DNA of 64,000 nt from Bacteroidales bacterium. GTDB lineage: Bacteria > Bacteroidota > Bacteroidia > Bacteroidales > Marinilabiliaceae. Numbering within the stretch: the stretch's first letter is position 1; the number at the start of each line of letters is the position of its first letter. The notes below the pieces were generated by a model, which saw only the letters and a program-made list of their open reading frames with translations, was not told the DNA's origin and did not search any database. The stretch covers positions 46,695 through 110,694 of the forward strand of contig JAGCYH010000042.1 of the NCBI GenBank assembly GCA_017960905.1. The letters are read 5' to 3'. The position numbers and the translations under genes were made by a program. Shown one piece after another: positions 44,901 through 53,119 of this stretch.

Positions 44901-46755
44901 CGACGCGTTGCATGAGAATGCCGTCTTCGACGACATTCGGGCTAATGAGCCCGAAATCAACGATATGATTGAAAAGAAAAACATGATTGCCACCATCGAC
45001 TTCCAAAAGCGCGAGGGGTATTTCACATATAAGAATATTGCCGGCGGCGAAAAGACGTATGCCTCAATAAAATACAAAACGTGGGTGCGTCAGTTCACTT
45101 GGGATATGGACAAAAACACTCAGGTCATTGGCCAGAAAGGTTCGTCGCCCGGTCTGAGGTTCGTCTGCACCAAGGAGCGTAAGGACTCGCTGAGTTTCTA
45201 CGTGCCTTTTGCGCAGTTCAACGCCAACGACGACGTGCTCAACTGCGAGGAGGTGAAGTACATCAATACTGCCGACGCTCGCGTCAATCTCGATGAGAAA
45301 GGCAAGGTGAACATTCACACCGACGCTAAGATGGACCCGCTCGACAACTCAAACATCGACTTGCGTACCGAAACATCGTACCACAATATCTACGACGCCA
45401 AGGTGATTATCGAAGGCGCTAAGAAGTACCATGCCATTGGTTATTACAACTTTACAAACAAAAATGGCGAAGTGACGCCTGTGTTCATGTCGGAAATTGG
45501 TGCCGATGAGAACGCTGTGACAAACACGCGAGGTAATGTGCCCGAAGACATAAAAATCGACGACCATTTTGCATATAAAGGCGACATGCGCATTCGCGCA
45601 GGCCGCCAGCTGCTTGAGTTCGACGGCGGTGCCAAAATGATTCACAATGCGCCCAACGGCCCGACAGGCTATGTAAGATTCGATGCAGTTATTGACCCGC
45701 AAGCCGTGATAATTCCTATCGGCGAAGAGATAACCAACTGGAACAAGGACGAAATATACCGCAACTTCTTCCTCAAAAAAGACTCGTCGCACGTCTATAG
45801 CGCGTTTATCGAAACGCGCAAAGACCACAGCGACATCGAATTGCTCGAAGCCGAAGGCGAACTCTTCTACAACAACATTTTTGAGCGCTTCGACATCACC
45901 ACGAAGGAAAAACGTCTGAGTCCCGACACCATTGGTACAATAATGAGTTTCATACCCGAAGAAAACGCCATCACAGGCTTCGGCCCGTTGCACACGGGCC
46001 TCTTCGAGAGCGAGAAGAACCCTATGGATATCATCACGTCGGGTAGCATCAGACACGACCGCACCACCAACACCATCACCACCAACATGCTGATGCACCT
46101 CGACTTCCATCTGGATAACGGTCTGATTACCAGAATTTACAACGATATTTTGCAAAGTACGGCAAGCAAATGCGACTCAGTATCCGACCGATTCAACGCT
46201 CGCATGTTGGAAATAACTGATACATCGTACTTTAACTATATCAAAGAGACGCGCCACGACCCGCTCGAAAAGGTCAAGGACAAGATGCTTTTGCCCGACT
46301 TCGGTAGTATTTTCACCTTCAACGACGTGGCTATGCAGTGGTACACGCCCAAGCATTCGTACATCTGCGACACCATCGTCGACCTCGTGCTTATGCGCGA
46401 GCGCGACGTATGCCGCAAGGTGAGACTGAAAGCCGAATTCCGCTACAACAAAGTGGGCAACACCATCAATATGCTTATCACGGCCGACGCCAACACGTGG
46501 TTCTTCTTCAGTTATAAAAACAACGTGATGCAGATTCTCTCGTCCGACAGCGAGTTCAACGACGAACTCAAACGCATCGACCCAAAAGACCGCCGCAACC
46601 GACAGCGTGGAACTACCTACAACCTAGCGCCCGACAGCAGGCGTAAGAAATTCCTCGAAACGTTTGGCATGGCCGAAAACCAGCAGCCCGAAGCCGGCGA
46701 AGAGGATGAAAACGACGAGGAAGAGACTGATACAGAGGAAGATTCAGAAGATTAA
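41974..46755 (+). CDS. Very large exported protein of unknown function (1593 aa)
   Basis: Not recognised. The N-terminus is a signal peptide (cleavage near SKA, about 24). The body is mixed, beta-rich in the later parts, with repeated stretches such as GFVEYDQIYDVVQPTERLF and many Tyr and Asp, and no membrane helix beyond the signal. The last 35 residues are strongly acidic (Glu/Asp runs). The pattern is that of a large conserved Bacteroidetes periplasmic or outer-surface protein. It starts 14 nt after prmA and is followed 11 nt later by a glycosyltransferase gene. Several inverted repeats occur (42432-42452, 44280-44300, 44825-44847, 45800-45819). Confidence 0.85.
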   Translation: MTIKRFAISAFVALLAILLTFSKAQTTEFSGDYDEFVNQLEAIFAQTSDKKKNKAFIDELDLFLKSDADSKFKNHLIICCNAELKRKAKPYPNYYNTVKTFIELSKTDKLTSENYNVWWTLLEGKMQKKNTRLSTISDALSMISDYIADYTICNAPSVRWRVTTGKCKFRNVNSQLVLDIPETTIIGYAQHDSVEIYDTYGTFNADTRKWVGEKGHLTWERCGLPTDKTWADFGRYNIDMTKYSFTIDSASFNNRLYFQSPLIGTIEHKITHITDPKGARYPKFYTSYERYDINGIFPNINYSGGFSQNGASFQGSKSGDQLAQIDIYRNDTLFICAKAQSFIFYIDRIETQEAAMQINLKDEKITHPCAHFRYDDKKHEVSIIRGNTGLEKSYYTDTYHKLRMDIEVIKWDMGSTDVELGMIDGAAQGLSIYESNDYYREEYYNQLQGMEFEHPFQKIADFYKYYGGQAFTVADYAVYRRLSESSVRQEMIRLSFDGFVEYDQIYDVVQPTERLFNYLQNRLGKRDYDVIRFTSESKTGKRASGYLDLKNYDFNLIGVTDISISDNQNVFFFPTDGKVTIKRNRDFQFDGQIEAGMLTLSGTGFYFSYDNYRIELNKIEDLNIKVANGEVDNYGKRKYDIVNNTIHDLSGYLEIDEPDNKSGRRLNPQYPRLTSTKESYVYYDAPQIQGGRYKRDLFYYAIDPFVFEGINDLTFDNTEFVGELKSNIFPPIRQNLVVRKKDNSLGFETNTPQEGYPMYEGKAHYYNNIDLSNSGLHGNGDLVYLQSRSSSDDFLFLPDETNGYTTDFTISETTSGVTVPSVELGQNQTGHDLKGDTKLGQTWLTYRPVLEKLDTYSTIGDFHMFKNTNSLSGYDCRLNGSLTLTPKGLSGVGKTMLPQNAKMEAAVMDFTDHTIVADTAYFAQYKYSQLLMQDSLQSDGLRKDILEGDTTVRASRERRRIYSTTAAKIPRPSFYNDALHENAVFDDIRANEPEINDMIEKKNMIATIDFQKREGYFTYKNIAGGEKTYASIKYKTWVRQFTWDMDKNTQVIGQKGSSPGLRFVCTKERKDSLSFYVPFAQFNANDDVLNCEEVKYINTADARVNLDEKGKVNIHTDAKMDPLDNSNIDLRTETSYHNIYDAKVIIEGAKKYHAIGYYNFTNKNGEVTPVFMSEIGADENAVTNTRGNVPEDIKIDDHFAYKGDMRIRAGRQLLEFDGGAKMIHNAPNGPTGYVRFDAVIDPQAVIIPIGEEITNWNKDEIYRNFFLKKDSSHVYSAFIETRKDHSDIELLEAEGELFYNNIFERFDITTKEKRLSPDTIGTIMSFIPEENAITGFGPLHTGLFESEKNPMDIITSGSIRHDRTTNTITTNMLMHLDFHLDNGLITRIYNDILQSTASKCDSVSDRFNARMLEITDTSYFNYIKETRHDPLEKVKDKMLLPDFGSIFTFNDVAMQWYTPKHSYICDTIVDLVLMRERDVCRKVRLKAEFRYNKVGNTINMLITADANTWFFFSYKNNVMQILSSDSEFNDELKRIDPKDRRNRQRGTTYNLAPDSRRKKFLETFGMAENQQPEAGEEDENDEEETDTEEDSED

Positions 46756-46766
46756 TATCGCGTTCA

Positions 46767-47642
46767 ATGTTATCAATTCTGATACCGACATACAACTGCG
46801 CTTGCGTGCAATTGGCCGAAGAGTTGTCGCGGCAAGCGGCAACTCTCGGCGCGACAGTCGAAATTGTCGTCGTCGACGACGCATCGACTGATGCGTCTGT
46901 CGTTAAGGAAAACTGCCGGATAAACGATATCGAAAACTGCCGGTTTGTCAGGCTTGAAAAGAATATCGGTATAGCAAAAATGCGGAATCGTATTTTACAA
47001 GAAGCTAAGTATCAGTGGATTCTGTGCCTCGATGCCGATGTGTTTCCAGCGCATGCCGATTTTCTTCGGCTTTACGCCGAAGAAATAGGCAAAGCCGACG
47101 TCGTGTGCGGTGGCCTGGCATACCGAACTGACGGTCCGACACGCGTCAACGCTTTACGCTACAAATATGGCGTCAGCCACGAAGTTCGGCCATTGGCCGA
47201 ACGCCAAGCCAATCCGTACCAGAGTTTCAAGACATCTAATTATCTGATTAATAGCAAAATATCGAAAGCAATAGCTTTCGATGAATCTTTTGCTCAGTAC
47301 GGTCACGAGGATACATTGTTCGGGAAAATGCTGCAGCAATCGGGTGTCGCAATCAAGCACATACAAAACCCTGTGTATCACGACGATAACGACACAGCAG
47401 AGCAATTTCTGACAAAAACGCGCAAAGGAATCGACAACTTGTTGTCGCATTCCGACCAATTGAGCGGTTACAGTCGTTTGCTTCGCACATACAAAAAACT
47501 GAAACGGCTCTGCCTCGCGTCGCTTATATCGTTTATTTTCAGAAAATTACGCCATCGGATTGAGCGAAACTTGTTGAGCGATAATCCATCGATGAGGTAT
47601 TTCGGATTTTACAAAATAGGGTATATGTGTACTATCGGATAG
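46767..47642 (+). CDS. Family 2 glycosyltransferase
   Basis: A 291-residue GT-A fold transferase. SILIPTYN at the start, VVVDDAST, RNRILQEAKYQWILCLDADVFP with the DxD-like metal site, and the acceptor-side Asp-rich loop YGHEDTLFGKML. No membrane helix; it probably acts at the inner face of the membrane on a glycan or glycolipid. Last gene of the four-gene operon. Inverted repeats at 46878-46897, 47061-47085, 47184-47202 and 47261-47282, and a longer imperfect one around 46815-46850. Confidence 0.92.
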   Translation: MLSILIPTYNCACVQLAEELSRQAATLGATVEIVVVDDASTDASVVKENCRINDIENCRFVRLEKNIGIAKMRNRILQEAKYQWILCLDADVFPAHADFLRLYAEEIGKADVVCGGLAYRTDGPTRVNALRYKYGVSHEVRPLAERQANPYQSFKTSNYLINSKISKAIAFDESFAQYGHEDTLFGKMLQQSGVAIKHIQNPVYHDDNDTAEQFLTKTRKGIDNLLSHSDQLSGYSRLLRTYKKLKRLCLASLISFIFRKLRHRIERNLLSDNPSMRYFGFYKIGYMCTIG

Positions 47643-47684
47643 CAGCAGATTCGATGACCGAAAAAAAAAAATCGAAAATTGTTT

Positions 47685-47715
47685 TTGCTTCTGTCATCAA
47701 AAACATATATCTTTG
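47685..47715 (+). promoter_or_regulatory. Promoter for the tRNA-Arg pair
   Basis: TTG at 47685-47687, 20 nt, TATCTTTG at 47708-47715. Confidence 0.78.
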
Positions 47716-47743
47716 CATCGTCTTTCAGAAAAGGACAAAATTT

Positions 47744-47817
47744 GGTACCGTAGCACAATTGGATAATGCCTCTGGTTACGGCCCAGAAGATTGGGGGTTC
47801 GAATCCCTCCGGTATCA
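47744..47817 (+). tRNA. tRNA-Arg (ACG anticodon), copy 1
   Basis: A 74-nt cloverleaf: acceptor GGTACCG with CGGTATC (one G-U), anticodon stem TCTGG/CCAGA around TTACGGC with anticodon ACG (read as inosine). CCA not encoded. Confidence 0.97.
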
Positions 47818-47857
47818 CTTTTTTTTAATCCTTTTTCTGACAAGCATACCAAATGTT

Positions 47858-47931
47858 GGTACCGTAGCACAATTGGATAATGCCTCTGGTTACGGCCCAG
47901 AAGATTGGGGGTTCGAATCCCTCCGGTATCA
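47858..47931 (+). tRNA. tRNA-Arg (ACG anticodon), copy 2
   Basis: Identical in sequence to copy 1, 40 nt downstream, sharing its promoter and the terminator at 47944. Confidence 0.97.
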
Positions 47932-47943
47932 CGCATAAAGCGA

Positions 47944-47983
47944 CGAGAGCCTTTCCCTTCGGGGAAGGCTCTCGCATTTTTTT
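47944..47983 (+). terminator. Terminator of the tRNA-Arg pair
   Basis: A 14-bp stem (47944-47957 with 47961-47974, one mismatch-free GC-rich arm) with TTC loop, then a run of seven to eight T. Confidence 0.9.
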
Positions 47984-48003
47984 GTCAGTCAGTTAGTTAC
48001 ATA

Positions 48004-48666
48004 TTATTCGTCGTCTTCGTCGTTTCTGATGGCACCAATACACTCTTCCATCACCATTTTTGCTTCTGCGCCCATAGGCTCTGGCATACAGCACATTTTT
48101 GCGTGCGCCTTCTGCACACGCCCGACGCGCTGGAACATTCTTTCAGCGCCTTCGATGCTGGCGTCGAAGTTGAACGAGTAGTTGATGTTCATATCGTTGG
48201 CCACTGCTATCGAGTCTTGGTTGGCGCCGATGTAAACGAACGTCCAGCCTGCGTTTTTCTTCTCGTCGATAAGGCTGCGCATGGCTTGGGGCGAATATTC
48301 ACTCGATGCGTTCTCGAGGCCGTCGGTGATGATGGTTACCATCACACTGTCGTCGGGGGCAACCGAGCGTGCGAGTTTGTTTATCGCGCTGCACACGGCA
48401 TCGCGAAGCGGTGTGCAGGCGTCGGGGCGATAGTCGGCATTGGTGTATTCGCGCACCTCGTCGATGCCTACACGCTCGTAGATGGTCTTTATCGCGTCGG
48501 AGTTGAACGACACGAGCGACACGAAGTGTTGCTGTTCGGCGGCATATTTGCGTTGGTTGCTTCTGATACTCTGAATAGTCTCGTTGATGCCGCTAATGGT
48601 CTGACTTTTAATTGTTTGCATTGAACCGCTTTCATCCAATACAATAAGGTTGAATACTCTTTTCAT
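48004..48666 (-). CDS. Cytosolic von Willebrand factor A domain protein
   Basis: A 220-residue soluble vWA protein. ATG at 48666 (or 48672) is chosen because FNLIVLDESGSM, the metal-binding MIDAS strand, follows at once; the upstream frame starts at a TTG in a terminator. Further MIDAS residues: the Thr of ACTPLRDAV and the Asp of TIITDGLENAS. It resembles TerY-like stand-alone vWA proteins that act as protein-complex scaffolds. It lies downstream of the sigma-factor operon but is separated by a terminator. Confidence 0.9.
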   Translation of the reverse strand: MKRVFNLIVLDESGSMQTIKSQTISGINETIQSIRSNQRKYAAEQQHFVSLVSFNSDAIKTIYERVGIDEVREYTNADYRPDACTPLRDAVCSAINKLARSVAPDDSVMVTIITDGLENASSEYSPQAMRSLIDEKKNAGWTFVYIGANQDSIAVANDMNINYSFNFDASIEGAERMFQRVGRVQKAHAKMCCMPEPMGAEAKMVMEECIGAIRNDEDDE

Positions 48667-48750
48667 GGTCATAAAATTTAAATTGTTTACACCATAGAGT
48701 GCAGCGAAAAGCGAAAACGTTACAAGAAAAAAACGACTTTTTTTCAAAAA

Positions 48751-48785
48751 AAATTTCAGAGCAAACTTTTTTGCTCTGAAATTTA
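48751..48785 (-). terminator. Terminator of the signalling operon
   Basis: A 15-bp perfect inverted repeat (48751-48765 with 48770-48784) with T/A-rich flank, between the 144-residue gene and the vWA gene on the minus strand. Confidence 0.88.
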
Positions 48786-48813
48786 CTGTGTATCAGTGTT
48801 TTATGTTTTTTTT

Positions 48814-49248
48814 TTATTCGCTTTGCAAATATCTGTTCAAAATGCCGAGGAAGTCGGGCGCGGGCTGAAGTGGCATTTCGTCGAAATACATCGACATGCC
48901 AAATGCTTGTTCTTTTATCATAATTGGTTCGGACATCTCCGCCATTTCTTCGTCATAGGCAATATCCGGTAACGCCTTAGGTGCAGGCGCATTCTTACAA
49001 GCATCCACATCGGGCAAGCCTCTTCGTCCCTTCTCAAGTGTTTTTCTTCTTTCTTTTGGGCTGACAGCTAATGCTAAGGCTGGTGCTTTCAGCATACTCG
49101 ATTCAATGTCGTTTACGGCGCGTGTCTTCATCAGTCCGACAACTGCGAAGCACTCCGAGAAATCGCTGACAAGCATGTCGCGTACCGCCCGACGTTCGTC
49201 GGGCGTACATTGATTGTATGCGTATTTATATATCAGTGTATCAGTCAT
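48814..49248 (-). CDS. Protein of unknown function (144 aa), last gene of sigma operon
   Basis: Not recognised. A soluble 144-residue protein with a helical N-terminus (YAYNQCTPDERRAVRDMLVSDFSECFAVVGLM), a Pro/Ala-rich middle and a Met-rich acidic C-terminus. It follows the sigma-factor gene by 11 nt, so a regulatory partner such as an anti-sigma is possible, but it has no membrane helix and no known anti-sigma motif. A terminator follows. Confidence 0.75.
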   Translation of the reverse strand: MTDTLIYKYAYNQCTPDERRAVRDMLVSDFSECFAVVGLMKTRAVNDIESSMLKAPALALAVSPKERRKTLEKGRRGLPDVDACKNAPAPKALPDIAYDEEMAEMSEPIMIKEQAFGMSMYFDEMPLQPAPDFLGILNRYLQSE

Positions 49249-49259
49249 TTCTGGTGGTT

Positions 49260-49832
49260 TTAATCGTTAGTTGTGAGTTTTGCAAGAGTCTGCTGCACGC
49301 GTTTTTTGAGGCGGTGGCGCATTACGCGCAGGTTGCCCTCGGTGCAGTGAAGCACCGATATTATCTCGTCGGTGCTGTGCCGGTTCGACGCCAAGGCGTC
49401 GATGTCGGCAAAGAAGATGACCCGTTCGGGGGCCGAGTACGATGTGTTTATCTGTTCAATGAGCGTGATGGCCGTGTTGAGGTCCGATATTGTGAAGATG
49501 CGGCTATCTTCCTCATCATCAGGTATTTTGTCGAATGCCGAGTCGCTGTAGTCGGTCTGTCCGTCGTGGTTGGCGCGGCGTGCCATGAAACGCGAAAACA
49601 CCGTTTTGAGCCACGAGGGTAGTGCTTTTTCCGATTTTATTGCCGTGAGCATTGCGAACGGCTCTTCGTCGCCGCGCAAGTAGAGGTAGAAGTCCATTAT
49701 GCAGTCGTATTCACGCTGGCTGTCGTTTATGTTGTAGTTGGCCAGAATATGCTGCAGGAGCGGCCGGCAGTCGTAGAAGAGCAGTCGGTAAACTTGTCCG
49801 TCGCGGTTATCGAGTAATTCGGAAAGATTCAT
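49260..49832 (-). CDS. Sigma-70 family (ECF-like) RNA polymerase sigma factor
   Basis: A 190-residue sigma factor. ATG at 49832 chosen over an upstream TTG. Region 2 is in the first 90 residues (ALPSWLKTVFSRFMARRA resembles region 2.4); region 4 is clear as APERVIFFADIDALASNRHSTDEIISVLHCTEGNLRVMRHRLKKRV (in parts), a helix-turn-helix for the -35 element. It belongs to a five-gene operon with a LytS-type kinase, LytTR regulator and DUF2851 protein upstream. An anti-sigma is not evident. Confidence 0.88.
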   Translation of the reverse strand: MNLSELLDNRDGQVYRLLFYDCRPLLQHILANYNINDSQREYDCIMDFYLYLRGDEEPFAMLTAIKSEKALPSWLKTVFSRFMARRANHDGQTDYSDSAFDKIPDDEEDSRIFTISDLNTAITLIEQINTSYSAPERVIFFADIDALASNRHSTDEIISVLHCTEGNLRVMRHRLKKRVQQTLAKLTTND

Positions 49833-49859
49833 TTTGGTCTGGGTTAAAATATCTGACAA

Positions 49860-51131
49860 TCAGGTTGTTAATATTTCGTGCCCGAATCGGCACGAAAGGC
49901 ATCGGCGTGGCTGACAGTATTTTTTGTAGAGCAGAAGCAGAGCCTGCGCTTCGCCTTCGTTGTGAGGTTCGAGGCCCACGGCTTTCCACTTGTCGAGGCA
50001 CGAGTTGCGTTCGGTGGGCAGAAACTGCAGCATCCGAACAACGTTAAGTTGTTCGTTTTCATTGCCATAGCGATGCGCGTAGGCGAAAACGAACGGCACA
50101 GTTACGTTTATTATGAGCAGCCGGCGCGATTGCAGTCCGAGTTTTTTCGGCGCATCTTTTTCGGCAGTTTTGCCGAAAAGAAAATGCGTGTTCCAATATT
50201 CCGAAGCGCTAACTTCCAGTCGTTTAAGTATCGAAGCTACATCGAGAGAGCGGAATGCGCTTTCGAAGTTTCCGGGCGTCAGGGCTATGATGGCGGCAAG
50301 TTGCGAGAGGCGTATTGTCGGAAAATTTTGCGGTCGTAGCCGCAAAAATTTCCACATCTCGCCGTTGATAGGCTTCAGGTCGAATTTGGCTTTCAGAAAG
50401 TCGTATTCTCTGATGAGCGTGGCTGTGTATTCGTCGGTGGCCGACTGCGGAAGCAGTCCGGCCTGTCCGAAAAGCAACGCTTCCATTTGTGTTATGTTGT
50501 TGTGCTTCAGTAAAATACGTACAGGCGTCTGCCGTGCCATCTGTTCCATTGGTTCGGCATTGACCACAAAACCCATCGAGCGCGCCAGAAGGCAGAAGAA
50601 AGTCTGCTCCCAGTCGCCGCCAAAGTCCGACAGGAATTTCTCAACGCGTTCGTTGCGCTGCTCGAAACGTTCGAGCAGCAGGCGGTCGAGCCAGCTGTCG
50701 CGCGTCAGTTGGGCCACCTCGGACAGACGGCTCTGACAACGAATGAAATTGTTGCTTTGCAACAATTCTTCGTAACGTGCTGTTATTGAGTCGGGAAACT
50801 GCATGACGAGTTCCGGAACTTGCCGACCTGTGCTTGTAACCACTTTGGTGTCAGTGTGTTGCGCCACAACGTGCAGAATGACGTTGTTGTAGAGTGGGTC
50901 GGTGTTGTGGCGGTGCGCCACCCAATCGTCCGACGTGCGGTGTATCTCAACGTTTCCCGCCCAGTACGTCCCGCCAATGCGCACTTGCGCATTGAAGAAG
51001 TCGGGTCCGGCATCGGTGTTCGCAAATCCCGGATTTATCACTTCAACTTCCTCACCATCAGTGGTTTGCATACCCGATGGGTAGAAAAGCCGGTGTTGCC
51101 ACAGGTATTGGTAGAACTTTTCGGGAAACAT
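49860..51131 (-). CDS. DUF2851-family protein
   Basis: A 423-residue soluble protein of the DUF2851 family, widespread in Bacteroidetes, function unknown. The N-terminal family block is WQHRLFYPSGMQTTDGEEVEVINPGFANTDAGPDFFNAQVRIGG (in parts), then WAGNVEIHRTSDDWVAHRH, which looks like a nuclease- or lyase-type metal-binding region with Glu and His. It is third of the operon: 9 nt after the LytTR gene and 27 nt before the sigma gene. Inverted repeats at 49874-49897, 50157-50178, 50326-50347, 50657-50679 and 50747-50767. Confidence 0.9.
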   Translation of the reverse strand: MFPEKFYQYLWQHRLFYPSGMQTTDGEEVEVINPGFANTDAGPDFFNAQVRIGGTYWAGNVEIHRTSDDWVAHRHNTDPLYNNVILHVVAQHTDTKVVTSTGRQVPELVMQFPDSITARYEELLQSNNFIRCQSRLSEVAQLTRDSWLDRLLLERFEQRNERVEKFLSDFGGDWEQTFFCLLARSMGFVVNAEPMEQMARQTPVRILLKHNNITQMEALLFGQAGLLPQSATDEYTATLIREYDFLKAKFDLKPINGEMWKFLRLRPQNFPTIRLSQLAAIIALTPGNFESAFRSLDVASILKRLEVSASEYWNTHFLFGKTAEKDAPKKLGLQSRRLLIINVTVPFVFAYAHRYGNENEQLNVVRMLQFLPTERNSCLDKWKAVGLEPHNEGEAQALLLLYKKYCQPRRCLSCRFGHEILTT

Positions 51132-51140
51132 CGCGCCTCT

Positions 51141-51875
51141 CTAAAGGGTTTTACGGTTGATGATGTCGGTGAAATTCTGCTTATATCCCTCACCCATAGG
51201 CACTTTGGTGCCGCCAATGGCTATCAGGTTGCGCTCCACGCCGCGCACGAAATCGACGTTGACAATGTACGAGCGGTGCACTCTGATGTATTTCGAGGCC
51301 GGCAGGCGGTTCTCCATCTCTTTGAGGCTGTTGAGCGTGAGAATGGGTTTCGCCTCGCCGTCGAGGTATATTTTTATGTAATCCTTTAATCCTTCGATAT
51401 ATATGATGCGCGGCACGTCAATGCGCACCAGTTTGTACTCGCTTTTGACGAAGAAATAGTTGCCGTCTTCGCTCGTGGCGCCGGGCTGTCCGCCCTGCGC
51501 GCCTTCGAGCTCAATGATTTTCTTGGCTTTGAGCGCTGCCTTCATAAACTCGTCGAAGTCGAAAGGCTTGAGCAGATAATCAACAGCGTCGAGTTTGAAG
51601 CCTTCGACGGCGTATTCGTCGAAGGCGGTTGTGAAGATCACTTTTGTTGATTTCTGCGCGAGCGACTTGGCGAGCGTAAGTCCCGACATGCCAGGCATTT
51701 GCACATCGAGAAAAAGAAGCTGCACGTCGCCTTTCTCCACACGGTCGAATGCGTCTTGGGCGTTGTTGCAGCTGTCGACAAGTTCGAGAAAAGGTGTTTT
51801 CTCGACATATTCTTTCACCAGATCGAGAGCCAGCGGCTCATCGTCAACTACTAAAGTTCGAATTTTCGTATTCAT
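51141..51875 (-). CDS. LytTR-family response regulator
   Basis: A 244-residue two-component regulator; ATG at 51875 chosen over an upstream TTG. Receiver domain with VVDDEP, LLFLDVQMPGMSG (phosphoacceptor Asp) and LLKPFDF; C-terminal LytTR domain (VRIDVPRIIYIEGLKDYIKIYL, KYIRVHRSYIVN). Its start is 10 nt after the LytS-type kinase stop, so they form a cognate pair. A 10-bp inverted repeat lies at 51600-51626. Confidence 0.95.
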   Translation of the reverse strand: MNTKIRTLVVDDEPLALDLVKEYVEKTPFLELVDSCNNAQDAFDRVEKGDVQLLFLDVQMPGMSGLTLAKSLAQKSTKVIFTTAFDEYAVEGFKLDAVDYLLKPFDFDEFMKAALKAKKIIELEGAQGGQPGATSEDGNYFFVKSEYKLVRIDVPRIIYIEGLKDYIKIYLDGEAKPILTLNSLKEMENRLPASKYIRVHRSYIVNVDFVRGVERNLIAIGGTKVPMGEGYKQNFTDIINRKTL

Positions 51876-51885
51876 GCACAATGTT

Positions 51886-52968
51886 TTAGTTTTGTTGTTC
51901 CTCCAACGGGAACGAAAGTCGTGCTACAAATATACCATTCTTTTCTTTAGTTGTTGTAAAAATATAGTTTTTTCCGTAAATTAAATCCATTCGTTTGCGC
52001 AGGTTGGAGAGTCCGATGCCAGAGTGGCTGCGGTCTTCGACCTCTTCGTCGGTGGTGGAGTTGGTTACTTTGAAGGTCAGTATGTCGTTGTCGATTGTCA
52101 GACGACAATCGATAAACGACTCGCCGCCAGGCACTATGCCGTGTTTGAATGCGTTCTCGAGCAGCGGAATGAGAAGCAGCGGCGGAATTTTTATATTGTC
52201 GGTATTGTCTGGCACACTGATAGTTACCTTCACTTTGTCGTTCATGCGCAGGTTCATCAGGCTGCTGTAGTTGTTGAGGAAATCAATCTCTTTCGACAGT
52301 TCAATCATCGATGATACATTCTCGTAGAGAATGTATCGCATCATCTTACTTAGCTTATGCACAGCCTTTTGCGCCTCGTCGGGCGACTTGCTTATGAGCG
52401 AGTAGATGTTGTTGAGCGTGTTGAAGAAGAAATGCGGCTGCATTTGATATTTGAGCATCGAAATTTCCGATGTAAGTTTCTCTGTTTCAAGTTTTTTGCG
52501 TTCCATCTCGCTCTCCGAGAGGCGATGCGCGTAGCGCAAGCCGAGCGAAGCTCCTATGCCCAGTGCGAAGAATATCAGGTTCTGGTATACCGACATGCCA
52601 ATCCACACGCGTTTGAACATGCGTTCGCCTTCGTTGTGATGGTGTACTGGTGGCGGCCCTTGCGGTTGCGGCCCGTAGGCAAAGCTGTAGAGCAGCTGGT
52701 TGATGAAGTCGTTGAGGAAATATACCAATATGAACAGGCCGACATTGAACAGAATGAACAGCATGTAACGCTTGCGGTAAAGCAGCTTGTCGACAGCCCA
52801 TAAGTAATTGACATAGAATGATATGCAGAGCCACATGAGCATAATCCAGTTGTGACTCACTTGTCGGAACGTGAAGAAATTGTTCTCGATGTTGATCAGA
52901 ACCGGGAAACTGAAAAGTGCAAGCCAAACAAGTAAGTGTATTATGGCTTCTGTCCAACGTGATTTCAT
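51886..52968 (-). CDS. LytS/YehU-type sensor histidine kinase
   Basis: A 360-residue membrane kinase. ATG at 52968 starts just before the first membrane helix; the 35 residues upstream look non-coding. Four hydrophobic helices (about 8-26, 40-58, 68-92, 125-145) then a coiled linker and the His_kinase domain: ISMLKYQMQPHFFFNTLNNIYSLI with His H179, and the HATPase_c motifs LLIPLLENAFKHG and GIGLSNLRKRM. First gene of the operon that also includes a sigma factor. An 11-bp inverted repeat lies at 52313-52337, a 9-bp one at 52091-52112. Confidence 0.94.
   Translation of the reverse strand: MKSRWTEAIIHLLVWLALFSFPVLINIENNFFTFRQVSHNWIMLMWLCISFYVNYLWAVDKLLYRKRYMLFILFNVGLFILVYFLNDFINQLLYSFAYGPQPQGPPPVHHHNEGERMFKRVWIGMSVYQNLIFFALGIGASLGLRYAHRLSESEMERKKLETEKLTSEISMLKYQMQPHFFFNTLNNIYSLISKSPDEAQKAVHKLSKMMRYILYENVSSMIELSKEIDFLNNYSSLMNLRMNDKVKVTISVPDNTDNIKIPPLLLIPLLENAFKHGIVPGGESFIDCRLTIDNDILTFKVTNSTTDEEVEDRSHSGIGLSNLRKRMDLIYGKNYIFTTTKEKNGIFVARLSFPLEEQQN
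52313..52337. repeat. 11-bp inverted repeat inside the LytS-type kinase gene
   Basis: Arms 52313-52323 and 52327-52337, loop GTA. Confidence 0.88.
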
Positions 52969-53119
52969 GTCCTTTTGTGTTTTTGTGTTTTTTGTCGGAT
53001 ACAAAATAAACATACACACCACGTTTTGCAAACAAAAATCGACAAACGCGGAAAAGATATAGACTAAACACAACTTTTTAAGAAAAAATACATATAAACA
53101 ACGTGTTTAAAGAAGCATT

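Noticed and set aside
47818..47857. Attachment site between the tandem tRNA-Arg genes
   Set aside because: The identical tRNAs could mimic att repeats, but there is no integrase or element between them; simple gene duplication is sufficient.
47744..47931. 103-codon frame through the two tRNA-Arg genes
   Set aside because: Its repeated translation comes from the identical tRNA copies, not from a protein.
48667..48747. N-terminal extension of the vWA protein resembling a signal peptide
   Set aside because: It starts at a TTG at the edge of a terminator hairpin, and the vWA core begins right at the ATG at 48666.
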